NCBI GenBank assembly: GCA_018223085.1
Contig: JAAEZB010000001.1
Span: 39,144 to 79,779, forward strand
Length of the DNA: 40,636 bases
Reading direction: 5' to 3'
Origin: Paracoccaceae bacterium
GTDB lineage: Bacteria; Pseudomonadota; Alphaproteobacteria; Rhodobacterales; Rhodobacteraceae
Shown: piece by piece, positions 1 through 8,347 of the stretch
Layout of the letters: each line of letters opens with the position of its first letter
Position numbering within the stretch: position 1 is the stretch's first letter
Position numbers and translations under genes: made by a program
The notes under the pieces: model-generated
Seen by the model: the letters and a program-made list of their open reading frames with translations, nothing else
Told to the model about the DNA's origin: nothing
Databases searched by the model: none

Positions 1-1493
1 GGCAAGGCCTCCCCAAAGGCCTCCGCCTCAATCGTCACCTGATCGAGATTTGCCGTCTCTGCCGCAGTAACGACGGCCTGCTTAACGATTTCTGCACGCT
101 TCAATGCAATAGTGCGATTTCCTTCCGCCGGGCCAACGCCATCGCTGAACCCGACAAAGACAATTTTACGGCCGTCATAAATTCCGGCCTCCATCGCACG
201 GGCCAATTGCTGAACGTTTGATCGCGATTGCGCATCAAGGTCGGCTGATCCAGTCCGAAACCGGAATGACGTCGTCAGCCGTTTCATCGGCGCAAGGCGG
301 CTCGTCATGCGCTGCAATTCTTCAAGCGGGATTTCCTCGCCCGCCACAGAGATCGCATTCACAAAGCGATCCCCCTGAAGGTCGACGGGGATCTCCTCTG
401 GCGCCTGATCCACAAACCCTGCGCGTCGGATCACAACCTGCGCTGACGGGCTTCTTGTATAGGCAAGGAACTCCCGCGCAATCTTGGGCAACCGACGCGC
501 CGGAAAATAAAGGAACATAGGCGCGGTCAGGGGATAATCCTCGGTCTTGAGCGTGCGCCGCGACGCCGCAAGCGCAAACCCACAACTCCCCCGAAGCACC
601 AACGCCTGCGCATTTCCCGTCTCGGAAAATGGTGCGATCCCAATGGCAAAGGGATCGCGAATCACCGCCGAAATAAGCGCATCATTACGATCATATCGCA
701 CAATCCCCTCGGCCAATTCCCGGTCCGCCTGCGCCATGAGCTGATCCTCAACCGCCTGCGCGAGACCTGTTTTATCATCGAGAAGATGCCGTGAAATCGG
801 CGCGTCCGGCCCTCCGAACTCCGCCCAATTATCTATCTGTCCCGCAAAGATCTGCGCCAGTTGCAACGGTGACAACGCCCTGACCGGATTGCCCGGCGAC
901 ACCACAGCCACAAGCCCATCAAGCGACAGAACCCGGCTCCGGTTTGTGTCCGTCATATCGCCAAGCCCGGCGTCATAGCCACGCTTGGCCTCGCTTGGCC
1001 GGATCTCCCGCAGGGACATCGCGATATCTGCTTCATCGGCCAGGAGGTCCGCGAAACCTTCGTCGGAATTGGTCGCGTGAAAATGAAACCGAGCCAGAAT
1101 TCGTTCAGTTTTGCCATCGGAAAGCAGGTAGGAAAAACGGGTCTCGCCCTGCACCTCTCGTGCCACCACATAACCATGCCGAAGCCCAAAAGCCTCAATC
1201 AACGCAGGCATGAGAACCTCTGCCATGGCATGCGCCCCGGACACAGACACATCCGCTACATAGTTCAAAAGGCTCGGACAGGCAGGCCCCTCACAGTGGA
1301 CGCCCGTCCCGTCCACTGTCAGTTCACCATAAACCGTCTCGACCCGATAGAACTCTCCATCGAATCCAAGAAGCGTACCCGTAATCTCGACCGCACCATC
1401 ACGAGATTTCAGGGTGATGTCCTGCGCCATAGCAGGAACCCCTTGGAAAAACAGAAAAAGTGCGGCAATCACTGCCGCACGCCACTTGTACAT
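1..1493 (-). CDS. Phosphate-binding-like / OmpA-family fusion protein (3' end cut off by window edge)
   Basis: I translated this from the minus strand because the gene runs off the left edge; 497 codons are present. Residues 1-23 look like a Sec signal peptide (basic start, hydrophobic core, AMA before QDIT). The middle resembles PstS-type periplasmic binding domains: VSVSGAHAMAEVLMPAL, then LAQIFAGQIDNWAEFGG, the usual phosphate-binding-protein phrase. From about residue 405 an OmpA peptidoglycan-binding domain begins (FRFRTGSADLD, then VFVGFSDGVGPAEGN, then LKRAEIV). The product is therefore probably periplasmic, binding a ligand and anchoring to peptidoglycan; the ligand is unknown. The start at 1493 is 22 bases after the upstream gene's stop, with AAGG about 8 bases before it. 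The two genes look like one operon. Domain family is fairly certain, biological role is not. Confidence 0.85.
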   Translation of the reverse strand, partial: MYKWRAAVIAALFLFFQGVPAMAQDITLKSRDGAVEITGTLLGFDGEFYRVETVYGELTVDGTGVHCEGPACPSLLNYVADVSVSGAHAMAEVLMPALIEAFGLRHGYVVAREVQGETRFSYLLSDGKTERILARFHFHATNSDEGFADLLADEADIAMSLREIRPSEAKRGYDAGLGDMTDTNRSRVLSLDGLVAVVSPGNPVRALSPLQLAQIFAGQIDNWAEFGGPDAPISRHLLDDKTGLAQAVEDQLMAQADRELAEGIVRYDRNDALISAVIRDPFAIGIAPFSETGNAQALVLRGSCGFALAASRRTLKTEDYPLTAPMFLYFPARRLPKIAREFLAYTRSPSAQVVIRRAGFVDQAPEEIPVDLQGDRFVNAISVAGEEIPLEELQRMTSRLAPMKRLTTSFRFRTGSADLDAQSRSNVQQLARAMEAGIYDGRKIVFVGFSDGVGPAEGNRTIALKRAEIVKQAVVTAAETANLDQVTIEAEAFGEAL

Positions 1494-1515
1494 TGGATCG
1501 ACCTTATCGCCTGTC

Positions 1516-2523
1516 TTACTTGCCTGCGATCTTCAGGTCTTGGAGCAAGTTTTTCAACACCAGAAGTTCACCAACGGCATCACATTCCGGCACTTCAAGG
1601 CTCAGGCTATGGTTCTCGGCCTTCCCCCCCTCGCGAACTTCAATCGATTCCGCCGAAACCGAGTGACCACAATTCCCAGAGGTGACATCCGCCTCAACGG
1701 TCAGACGAATATCGCCCGCACGCTTCGCTGAGCTGGAAGGAAAGGTATACACTTCGGCCATGAGAGGCTCAGGCAAACCATCATCTCCAAGGCGGATGAG
1801 AAAACCCCTACTACCGTCCGCAACCGCCATGACATCGCGCTGGCTTTCGCGCCAGACATGCCCGTCGCTTTCGTAGTCCGCGCCGTATTCACGGGCATGA
1901 AGTCCAAGGCCCGTATCGCCCTGCCATTGTACAACAACGCGATCATAAAAGCGCAGCGAGGGCACATCGGCCTTAGCCGTGGCGCCATCCCCATTGCTCA
2001 GAATGACGATAAAACTCGCCTGCTCGGACAAGGCTGGGACATCAACACTCATGAGACCATCCGGTCCAATCTGATCTGTGAATTTAAGGTCTCCATGATG
2101 AACCACAACCCGTTCACCACTTAGGCAAGGCGCCATCAGTTGTAACGACACAAGGGCGGCTGGCAACGGCTCAACACTCAGGGTTACATCACAAGCAAGG
2201 TTCGGCGTTTCAACCTCTTCCGGCAGGTCACTTACCGGCATATCGCGCGACACGATAAGCGCGACAGTCTTATGCGACAGGCTCTCATCAAAACGCACCT
2301 CTCGCGGCAAAGCTGGAAGGCCATCAATCTGTGTTGATGCGGACGCAGCAGAAGGCAGGCTCACCGCAACCATACCGCCAACCGGCGAGGCCAAAGGTGT
2401 CACAAGCTGGTGCCCCGCATAACTTGGCTCACTTGATTGCATCAGAAAGCCGATTGAGATCGCACAAGAAAGCGTCGCCCCAGCAAGGGCATACCGGCGA
2501 TATACATTGATCTCTTTTACCAT
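1516..2523 (-). CDS. Conserved hypothetical membrane-anchored periplasmic protein
   Basis: I do not recognise a function. The 335-residue product starts with a short basic segment and one hydrophobic helix (about residues 11-29, ending near SEPSYAG), so it is an uncleaved anchor or a signal peptide. The rest is soluble and beta-rich, with four cysteines (LACDVT, APCLSG, GNCGH, PECDA) that could form two periplasmic disulfides. I chose the ATG at 2523 because AGGAG lies five bases upstream; an in-frame TTG at 2550 lacks such a site. It is followed after 22 bases by the OmpA fusion gene, suggesting a shared envelope role. As I recall, relatives in Rhodobacterales are sometimes labelled translocase, which may simply reflect proximity to secA; nothing in this sequence supports that name. 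Confidence 0.75.
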   Translation of the reverse strand: MVKEINVYRRYALAGATLSCAISIGFLMQSSEPSYAGHQLVTPLASPVGGMVAVSLPSAASASTQIDGLPALPREVRFDESLSHKTVALIVSRDMPVSDLPEEVETPNLACDVTLSVEPLPAALVSLQLMAPCLSGERVVVHHGDLKFTDQIGPDGLMSVDVPALSEQASFIVILSNGDGATAKADVPSLRFYDRVVVQWQGDTGLGLHAREYGADYESDGHVWRESQRDVMAVADGSRGFLIRLGDDGLPEPLMAEVYTFPSSSAKRAGDIRLTVEADVTSGNCGHSVSAESIEVREGGKAENHSLSLEVPECDAVGELLVLKNLLQDLKIAGK

Positions 2524-2568
2524 ACTAATCTCCTGAATCGCGCCGCCCAAGAGATGTTATGGCAAAAG

Positions 2569-2595
2569 AAAAGGGCGCTCATGTGGCGCCCTTTT
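2569..2595 (-). terminator. Intrinsic terminator after secA
   Basis: A perfect 10-base inverted repeat (AAAAGGGCGC and GCGCCCTTTT) encloses a 7-base loop. Read on the minus strand it is followed by a T-rich tail (TTTTCTTTT), 25 bases past the secA stop. Confidence 0.85.
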
Positions 2596-2619
2596 GCACT
2601 TTATTTGTTGCTGCTGTTG

Positions 2620-5313
2620 TTAAGCAAGCCGCCCGTGGCAGTGCTTGAATTTCTTGCCAGAGCCACAAGGACAAAGCTCATTCCGGCCTGGATTACCCCA
2701 AGTAGAGGGGTCCGCTTCATCGAAGCCCTCCTTAGCGGCACCCGTAGCCAGCTCAGTCTGCGGATTTGCGGCCTTTTCCATTTCCACACGCTGATCAGCC
2801 ATCTCAACCGCGAGCTGTTGTTGCTCTTCCTCGGTCATGGGGCGGATATGAGAGAGCGTTTTCGTCACATCCTCACGCAGGCTATCAAGCATGCTTTCAA
2901 AAAGCTGGAACGCTTCGTTCTTGTATTCATTGAGCGGGTCGCGCTGTGCATAGCCGCGGAACCCGACGACCGAACGCAGGTGCTCAAGTGTCAGAAGATG
3001 TTCACGCCATTTGGTGTCGATTGTCTGCAGAAGAACCTGCTTTTCGATCATCCGCATGGCCTCGGGGCCGAAGTGAACGGCTTTCTGGGCCATCATCTCG
3101 TCAGCAGCCTTCTCAAGGCGCTCGATCATATCATCATCGTCGACGCCTTCCTCGTGGGCCCAATCGGCGATCGGAACATCAAGCCCAAGAATCTCAACAC
3201 TGTCTTCTTTGAGGCCATCCACATCCCATTGCTCGGCATACGATTTGGGCGGCATACGATGCTCAACGAGATCGGCAATGACCTCGTAGCGCATATCGCG
3301 GGCAATCTCGGAAAGATCCTCGGCGACCATGATCTCGCGGCGTTGGCCAAAAATGACCTTCCGCTGGTCGTTCATCACGTCATCGAATTTGAGAAGCTGT
3401 TTGCGGATATCAAAGTTGCGCCCCTCGACCTTGGCCTGAGCCCGCTCAAGCGATTTGTTGACCCACGGATGCACGATGGCTTCGCCTTCTTTCATACCAA
3501 GGGTCGACAAAACTTTGTCGAGACGCTCGGATCCGAAGATGCGCATCAGATCATCATCAAGAGACAGAAAGAACGCAGAACGCCCCGGATCCCCCTGACG
3601 ACCGGAACGACCACGCAACTGGTTGTCGATGCGGCGGCTTTCGTGGCGTTCTGTGGCAAGAACGAACAGACCCCCGGCATCCTTGACCGCCTGCTCATCA
3701 GCCTCGTGCTCGGCCTCGATGCGCGCGCGGATTTCATCCGGGTGCTCATCCGGATGTGCCGCGATAGCTTCCATGATTTTGAATTCGACATTGCCGCCGA
3801 GTTTGATGTCAGTACCCCGGCCCGCCATGTTCGTTGCGATGGTCACAGCGCCAAGTTTACCCGCATCCGCAACGATCTGTGCTTCCTGCTCGTGCTGACG
3901 CGCGTTTAGAACGTTGTGTTTGACCCCTGCCTGCTTGAGCATATCCGAAAGAACTTCGGACTTCTCGATAGACGTCGTGCCGACAAGAATGGGTTGGCCC
4001 TTCTTGTGTGCAGTCTGGATTTCTTCGACAATGGCTTCGAATTTTTCCCGGGCTGAGCGATACACGGCATCGTCTTCGTCAATCCGGGAAATCGGACGGT
4101 TGGTCGGAACCTCGACAACACCAAGACCATAGATTTCCATAAATTCTTCGGCCTCGGTCGCAGCGGTGCCAGTCATACCACCAAGCTTGTTGTAAAGGCG
4201 GAAATAGTTTTGGAACGTGACCTGTGCCAGAGTGACGTTTTCGGGCTGAATCTCACAGCCCTCTTTGGCCTCGATAGCCTGATGCAAGCCTTCGGACAGG
4301 CGCCGACCGGCCATCATGCGGCCAGTGAATTCATCAATCAGCACCACACTGCCGTCACGGACAATGTAATCCTTGTCGCGAGAAAAGAGTTTATGCGCGC
4401 GCAGGCCTTGGTTGACATGGTGGACGATTGTCGTGCTCTCAGGATCATAAAGCGACTGATCCTCAGGCAGGATACCGTTTTCCTGAAGAACACTTTCGAG
4501 GAAATCGTTCCCATCATCGGTAAAGGTGACCTGACGGGTTTTTTCGTCGATGCTGAAATGCTCGTCGGAGAGCTGCGGAATGAGGGCATCAATCGACATA
4601 TACATGTCTGTACGGTCCTGCGCCGGACCAGAGATAATCAGGGGTGTCCGCGCCTCGTCGATCAGAATCGAGTCGACCTCGTCGACGATCGCGTAGTTAT
4701 GCTCACGCTGATACATCTCACGAAGATCGCTCCTCATGTTGTCGCGCAGATAGTCGAAGCCAAGCTCATTATTCGTCGCATAGGTAATATCGCAAGCATA
4801 GGCTTGGCGTTTTTCGTCATTGTCCTGCTGCGGATAAATGACACCCGTCGTCAGGCCAAGCGCTCCGTAAACCTTGCTCATCCATTCCGCATCGCGGCGG
4901 GCAAGATAATCGTTGACCGTCACAATGTGCACACCCTTGCCCGTCAGAGCATTAAGATAGGCTGCAAAGGTCGCGACGAGGGTTTTCCCCTCACCTGTCT
5001 TCATTTCCGAAATATTGCCCTGATGCAGGAAGATGGCGCCCATAAGCTGAACATCAAAGGCACGCAGGCCAAGAGCCCGTTTAGCCGCTTCCCGACAGTT
5101 GGCAAAGGCCTCAGGAAGAAGGGCGTCGAGGGCTTCCCCCCCCTTGGCGCGCTCCGAGAACTCCCGGGTTTTGGCTATGATCTCATCGTCCGAAAGCTTT
5201 TCAAACTCCGGCTCAAGGGCGTTGATCTTTTCAACAAGAGGACGGGTTGCCTTGATCTTGCGGTCATTCGGTGTTCCGAACACCTTTTTGGCAAGTTTTC
5301 CGATACCCAGCAT
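2620..5313 (-). CDS. secA: Protein translocase ATPase SecA
   Basis: SecA is the motor that pushes unfolded preproteins through SecYEG. The 897-residue product has the expected order: N-terminal helicase fold with Walker A MKTGEGKT (residues 104-111) and the [13 protein letters not shown] Walker B/DEAD region, a preprotein-crosslinking domain, the second nucleotide-binding domain ([12 protein letters not shown], then [12 protein letters not shown]), a helical scaffold, and a C-terminal zinc motif ([20 protein letters not shown]) that binds SecB and phospholipid. The start at 5313 ([13 protein letters not shown]) matches the family N-terminus and has AAGGA eight bases upstream; a longer in-frame ORF reaching 5415 runs into the promoter region. 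It is transcribed alone, divergently from the parvulin gene, and ends in a strong terminator. Length and motifs are complete. Confidence 0.98.
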   Translation of the reverse strand: MLGIGKLAKKVFGTPNDRKIKATRPLVEKINALEPEFEKLSDDEIIAKTREFSERAKGGEALDALLPEAFANCREAAKRALGLRAFDVQLMGAIFLHQGNISEMKTGEGKTLVATFAAYLNALTGKGVHIVTVNDYLARRDAEWMSKVYGALGLTTGVIYPQQDNDEKRQAYACDITYATNNELGFDYLRDNMRSDLREMYQREHNYAIVDEVDSILIDEARTPLIISGPAQDRTDMYMSIDALIPQLSDEHFSIDEKTRQVTFTDDGNDFLESVLQENGILPEDQSLYDPESTTIVHHVNQGLRAHKLFSRDKDYIVRDGSVVLIDEFTGRMMAGRRLSEGLHQAIEAKEGCEIQPENVTLAQVTFQNYFRLYNKLGGMTGTAATEAEEFMEIYGLGVVEVPTNRPISRIDEDDAVYRSAREKFEAIVEEIQTAHKKGQPILVGTTSIEKSEVLSDMLKQAGVKHNVLNARQHEQEAQIVADAGKLGAVTIATNMAGRGTDIKLGGNVEFKIMEAIAAHPDEHPDEIRARIEAEHEADEQAVKDAGGLFVLATERHESRRIDNQLRGRSGRQGDPGRSAFFLSLDDDLMRIFGSERLDKVLSTLGMKEGEAIVHPWVNKSLERAQAKVEGRNFDIRKQLLKFDDVMNDQRKVIFGQRREIMVAEDLSEIARDMRYEVIADLVEHRMPPKSYAEQWDVDGLKEDSVEILGLDVPIADWAHEEGVDDDDMIERLEKAADEMMAQKAVHFGPEAMRMIEKQVLLQTIDTKWREHLLTLEHLRSVVGFRGYAQRDPLNEYKNEAFQLFESMLDSLREDVTKTLSHIRPMTEEEQQQLAVEMADQRVEMEKAANPQTELATGAAKEGFDEADPSTWGNPGRNELCPCGSGKKFKHCHGRLA

Positions 5314-5355
5314 ATGCGTTTGTCCTTCGTTGACAGAATCTTGCGAGGGTCCCGC

Positions 5356-5384
5356 TTGCTCGTTCCGCGCACTACACATACAAA
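5356..5384 (+). promoter_or_regulatory. Possible promoter for the parvulin-argJ-mutT operon
   Basis: TTGCTC and TACAAA are separated by 17 bases, about 100 bases upstream of the parvulin start. This is a modest match to a housekeeping sigma promoter. Confidence 0.35.
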
Positions 5385-5417
5385 CGGAAAACAGCCGGTT
5401 TGCCCTAGCCTCCAAGC

Positions 5418-5446
5418 GATGTAAGGGGCGGGCGAAACAGTGTCAA
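5418..5446 (-). promoter_or_regulatory. secA: Predicted secA promoter
   Basis: On the minus strand a consensus -35 element TTGACA (5441-5446) is followed after exactly 17 bases by TACATC (5418-5423). Transcription would start about 100 bases before the secA ATG. The -35 is perfect and the -10 is weak. Confidence 0.5.
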
Positions 5447-5484
5447 CGTCGCCAACCCGCGCGACACCATTCAAGGACCTCAGG

Positions 5485-6351
5485 ATGTCAAAACACACCA
5501 GATTCATGCGCTCTACCGCTCTTGCCTTCATGCTTGCAGCACCTGCGCTGGCAAATGCCGAGCCGACATCCGAGACCATCGTTGCCAAGGTAAACGGTAC
5601 AGAGATCACGCTTGGTCATATGATCGTGGTGCGTGAAAACCTTCCGGAGCAATATAAAACGCTGCCGGATGATGTATTGTTCAAAGGGATCCTAGACCAG
5701 ATCATCCAGCAGACTCTGTTTGCCCAATCTCTGGAAGGCCAAACCCCAAAACGAGTTACAATTGCCCTCGAAAATCAGGAACGCCTGCTTCTTGCCGACA
5801 CCGCCATCGAAGCCGCTCTTGAGGAGGGCGTCGAGGCCGACGCGCTTCAGATCCGCTATCAAGAAAAATATGTCGAGAACTACGAAGGCCTCCCTGAGTT
5901 CAACGCGTCCCATATCCTTGTCGAAACTCTTGAGGACGCCAAAGCCATCCAAGCCGAGCTTCTTGCTGGTGCGGATTTTGCAGAGCTCGCCAAAGAAAAA
6001 TCGACCGGCCCATCCGGGCCTTCTGGCGGTGCGCTCGGCTGGTTTGGACCTGGTGAAATGGTGCCGTCTTTTGAAGAGGCTGTTACCAAACTTAGCGTTG
6101 GCAACGTCTCTGAACCGGTTCAGACACAATTCGGCTGGCACGTGGTCAAACTCAACGACATGCGCACCCAGGAAGCTCCGACCTTTGAAGCCATTCAATC
6201 CGAACTGATTGCGGAAATTCAGGAAAGAGTGATCGACGCCAAGATCGCGACTCTGACCGAAAATGCTGAGATTGATAGTACCGGATCAGAAGGCATTGAT
6301 CCGGCCATCCTTAAGAACCAAGACCTCATCAAAGGCGCCTCTGGAGAATAA
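5485..6351 (+). CDS. Periplasmic parvulin-type peptidyl-prolyl isomerase
   Basis: The 288-residue product is a PrsA/SurA-like foldase expected to isomerise X-Pro bonds in exported proteins. It has a signal peptide (RSTALAFMLAAPALANAEP), an N-terminal helical chaperone region, and one rotamase domain beginning near FNASHILVETLEDA, with the family hallmarks SGPSGGALGWFGPGEMVPSF and FGWHVVKLNDMR. I chose ATG 5485 because AAGGA sits eight bases upstream; an earlier in-frame ATG at 5440 would place extra residues before the signal peptide. It is divergent from secA, a fitting neighbour for an export-associated foldase, and only three bases separate it from argJ, so the two are co-transcribed. The exact clients are unknown. 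Confidence 0.92.
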   Translation: MSKHTRFMRSTALAFMLAAPALANAEPTSETIVAKVNGTEITLGHMIVVRENLPEQYKTLPDDVLFKGILDQIIQQTLFAQSLEGQTPKRVTIALENQERLLLADTAIEAALEEGVEADALQIRYQEKYVENYEGLPEFNASHILVETLEDAKAIQAELLAGADFAELAKEKSTGPSGPSGGALGWFGPGEMVPSFEEAVTKLSVGNVSEPVQTQFGWHVVKLNDMRTQEAPTFEAIQSELIAEIQERVIDAKIATLTENAEIDSTGSEGIDPAILKNQDLIKGASGE

Positions 6352-6354
6352 GCA

Positions 6355-7584
6355 ATGGCGAAAATTTCGCATGTTTCCCCGCTCGCACCCGCTAGCTTTC
6401 CTGAACTACCCGAGATTGCCGGCGCAGAGTTCGCAACCGTCGAAGCCGGCATCAAATACGCTGGCCGCAAGGATGTTATGCTCGCGCGGCTTGCTCCGGG
6501 CACATCCATGGCCGGGGTCTTTACCCGCTCGGCAACACGATCTGCGGCAGTTCTGGATTGTCAGGAAAAAATACTGACACAAAGCGACGACGGGGCGGCC
6601 ATCATTGTGAATGCCGGGAATGCCAATGCTTTTACCGGACGCAACGGCATGGAGGCGACAAAAGCCGTTACCGGGGCCGTGGCCGAAACCCTTGGCATCC
6701 CGGAAGCACGTGTTTTTTCTTCCTCCACTGGCGTGATCGGAGAGCCACTTCCCTATGAGAAGATCACAGGAAAGCTTGAAGAGCTGCGGAGCGGGCTTTC
6801 GGCTAGCAACATGCGCGATGCCGCAAGTGCGATCAAGACAACCGATACTTTTGCAAAAGGTGCAGCTACCGAAGTCGAGATCAATGGGAAGCCGGTCAAG
6901 ATCGCAGGAATTGCCAAGGGCTCAGGCATGATCGCACCCGATATGGCGACAATGCTCGTCTATATCTTTACCGACGCCAAGGTTGCGCAGCCCCTTTTGC
7001 AGACGATCTTGTCAGAATTGACCGATCTGACATTCAATAACATCACTGTCGATAGCGACACCTCGACATCGGACACGCTTCTTCTGGCTGCAACTGGGGC
7101 AAGCGGAGTTGAGATCGTTGATGAAAATGGACCCTTCCGCGATGCACTTCATACCGTGATGATCGACCTCGCGCATCAGGTTGTTCGCGATGGAGAGGGT
7201 GCTACAAAGTTCGTCACAGTGAATGTCACTGGTGCCGAAACAAATTCTGATGCGCGAACTCATGCTCTGGCGATTGCCAACTCCCCACTCGTCAAAACCG
7301 CACTTGCGGGAGAAGATCCGAACTGGGGACGGGTTGTTATGGCGATCGGCAAATCCGGGGCTGCTGCGGATCGCGATCTGCTGAGCATTCGTTTTGGTGA
7401 CATTCTCGTTGCTGAAAAAGGATGGGTTTCTCCGGATTACAGGGAAGATGACGGTGCCGGATATATGCAGCAGGAAGAGATCGACATTAATGTCGATCTC
7501 GGGCTTGGGGATGGAAAGGCCACGGTCTGGACCTGCGATCTCACCCACGGATATATCACCATCAACGCAGACTACCGGTCATGA
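6355..7584 (+). CDS. argJ: Bifunctional glutamate N-acetyltransferase / ornithine acetyltransferase ArgJ
   Basis: ArgJ moves the acetyl group from N-acetylornithine to glutamate, recycling acetyl in arginine synthesis; in the bifunctional form it also uses acetyl-CoA. The 409-residue protein carries the autocleavage motif GSGMIAPDMATML, where the bond before Thr199 is cut and Thr199 becomes the nucleophile of the beta chain. The oxyanion region (FSSSTGVIGEPLP) and the C-terminal DLTHGYITINADYRS are also present. Whether this copy is mono- or bifunctional cannot be read from the sequence. GGAGA about eight bases before the ATG supports the start. It overlaps mutT by four bases (ATGA) and follows the parvulin gene by three, giving a tight operon. 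Confidence 0.97.
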   Translation: MAKISHVSPLAPASFPELPEIAGAEFATVEAGIKYAGRKDVMLARLAPGTSMAGVFTRSATRSAAVLDCQEKILTQSDDGAAIIVNAGNANAFTGRNGMEATKAVTGAVAETLGIPEARVFSSSTGVIGEPLPYEKITGKLEELRSGLSASNMRDAASAIKTTDTFAKGAATEVEINGKPVKIAGIAKGSGMIAPDMATMLVYIFTDAKVAQPLLQTILSELTDLTFNNITVDSDTSTSDTLLLAATGASGVEIVDENGPFRDALHTVMIDLAHQVVRDGEGATKFVTVNVTGAETNSDARTHALAIANSPLVKTALAGEDPNWGRVVMAIGKSGAAADRDLLSIRFGDILVAEKGWVSPDYREDDGAGYMQQEEIDINVDLGLGDGKATVWTCDLTHGYITINADYRS

Positions 7585-7982
7585 GCAAAATCATACTTGT
7601 CTCCGCCGTTGCTCTTATCGACGTGGATGGGCGCATTCTTCTGGCCCAGCGCCCGGAGGGAAAATCCATGGCCGGGCTTTGGGAATTTCCGGGCGGCAAA
7701 GTTGAGGCGGGAGAATCTCCCGAGATTGCGCTTATACGCGAACTACAAGAGGAACTTGGCATAGATACATGGGAGAGCTGCCTGGCGCCCCTGACATTTG
7801 CCTCTCATAGCTATAACGACTTTCACCTCTTGATGCCCCTCTTTGCCTGCCGAAAATGGAGGGGGACGCCAACCTCAAAGGAGGGGCAATGCCTTAAGTG
7901 GGTGCGTCCTGAAAATCTTCGAGACTTCAAGATGCCGCCCGCAGATATTCCTCTCATTCCGATCTTAAGGGATTGGCTGTAG
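7581..7982 (+). CDS. mutT: 8-oxo-dGTP diphosphatase (MutT-type NUDIX hydrolase)
   Basis: The 133-residue protein is MutT-sized and carries a perfect NUDIX box at residues 39-61 (Gx5Ex7REUxEExGU: GKVEAGE, then RELQEELGI). The preceding QRPEGKSMAGLWEFPGG is the typical MutT strand leading into the box. The expected role is hydrolysis of 8-oxo-dGTP to the monophosphate, which keeps oxidised guanine out of DNA. The start overlaps the argJ stop by four bases, implying translational coupling. I see no convincing terminator in the 163 bases downstream, which hold only AT-rich DNA and the next small gene's ribosome site. Confidence 0.93.
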   Translation: MSKIILVSAVALIDVDGRILLAQRPEGKSMAGLWEFPGGKVEAGESPEIALIRELQEELGIDTWESCLAPLTFASHSYNDFHLLMPLFACRKWRGTPTSKEGQCLKWVRPENLRDFKMPPADIPLIPILRDWL

Positions 7983-8145
7983 GCTTTTTCATCAAAAAAT
8001 ATGTGATTTGCCTGATATTTTGTCATAATTTTGAAGAAATCTTCTTCTCGGACAGAATTGGCCGCGCTAAGCTAGCAACACTGGAGCGTTCCATATGGCC
8101 TTCAGTAAAGCAAAGCACAAACGTCAATCACTGGGGAGAATTGAC

Positions 8146-8277
8146 ATGCTCAGGACAATTACAGTGGGCAGCTGCGTTTCTGTACAGGGAACCTTCGTAG
8201 GCACACTTCCGGGTGGAAAGATTTCTGTCCGCGTTGGCAAGACCGTTTACTCTGGAACACCTATTTCAGCGCCGTAG
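8146..8277 (+). CDS. Conserved-looking 43-residue protein of unknown function
   Basis: A 43-residue product begins MLRTITVGSCVSVQGTF and ends SGTPISAP. The start at 8146 is chosen because GGGGAGAA lies about six bases upstream; the open frame extends to 8095 without a ribosome site. The sequence alternates hydrophobic and polar residues with regularly spaced glycines (VGKTVYSG), suggesting a small all-beta fold, and has one cysteine. There is no signal peptide or membrane helix. A strong terminator follows 23 bases after the stop, so this is a discrete transcription unit end. I recall similar tiny proteins in other Rhodobacterales but know no function. Confidence 0.65.
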   Translation: MLRTITVGSCVSVQGTFVGTLPGGKISVRVGKTVYSGTPISAP

Positions 8278-8300
8278 TGTCTGTTTTGCCTATCGAATCA

Positions 8301-8328
8301 AAAAGGGCGCCTGAGAAGGCGCCCTTTT
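8301..8328. terminator. Bidirectional intrinsic terminator
   Basis: A perfect 11-base stem (AAAAGGGCGCC and GGCGCCCTTTT) with loop TGAGAA is followed by T-rich DNA on the plus strand and, on the minus strand, by TTTTTGATT. It separates the converging 43-residue gene and infB. Confidence 0.9.
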
Positions 8329-8347
8329 CGTTTTTCTATGTGCTCGA

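Noticed and set aside
2554-3909. A 451-codon plus-strand frame opposite the 3' half of secA
   Set aside because: It is a mirror of the secA reading frame, and secA is complete and conserved on the other strand.
5330-5352. TTGACA on the plus strand before the parvulin gene
   Set aside because: The 17 bases after it lead to CGCTTG, not a -10 element; the match at 5356-5384 is better.
4210-5424. A 404-codon open frame on the plus strand opposite secA
   Set aside because: It lies wholly antisense to the secA coding sequence, has no ribosome site, and its translation shows no recognisable domain. Long antisense frames are usual in GC-rich DNA with strong codon bias.
7983-8094. Terminator after mutT
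   Set aside because: TTTTTCATCAAAAA could pair weakly, but it contains only A-T pairs and no T run follows a GC stem.
8095-8145. Extended N-terminus of the 43-residue protein
   Set aside because: The upstream in-frame ATG lacks a ribosome site, whereas GGGGAGAA directly precedes the later ATG at 8146.
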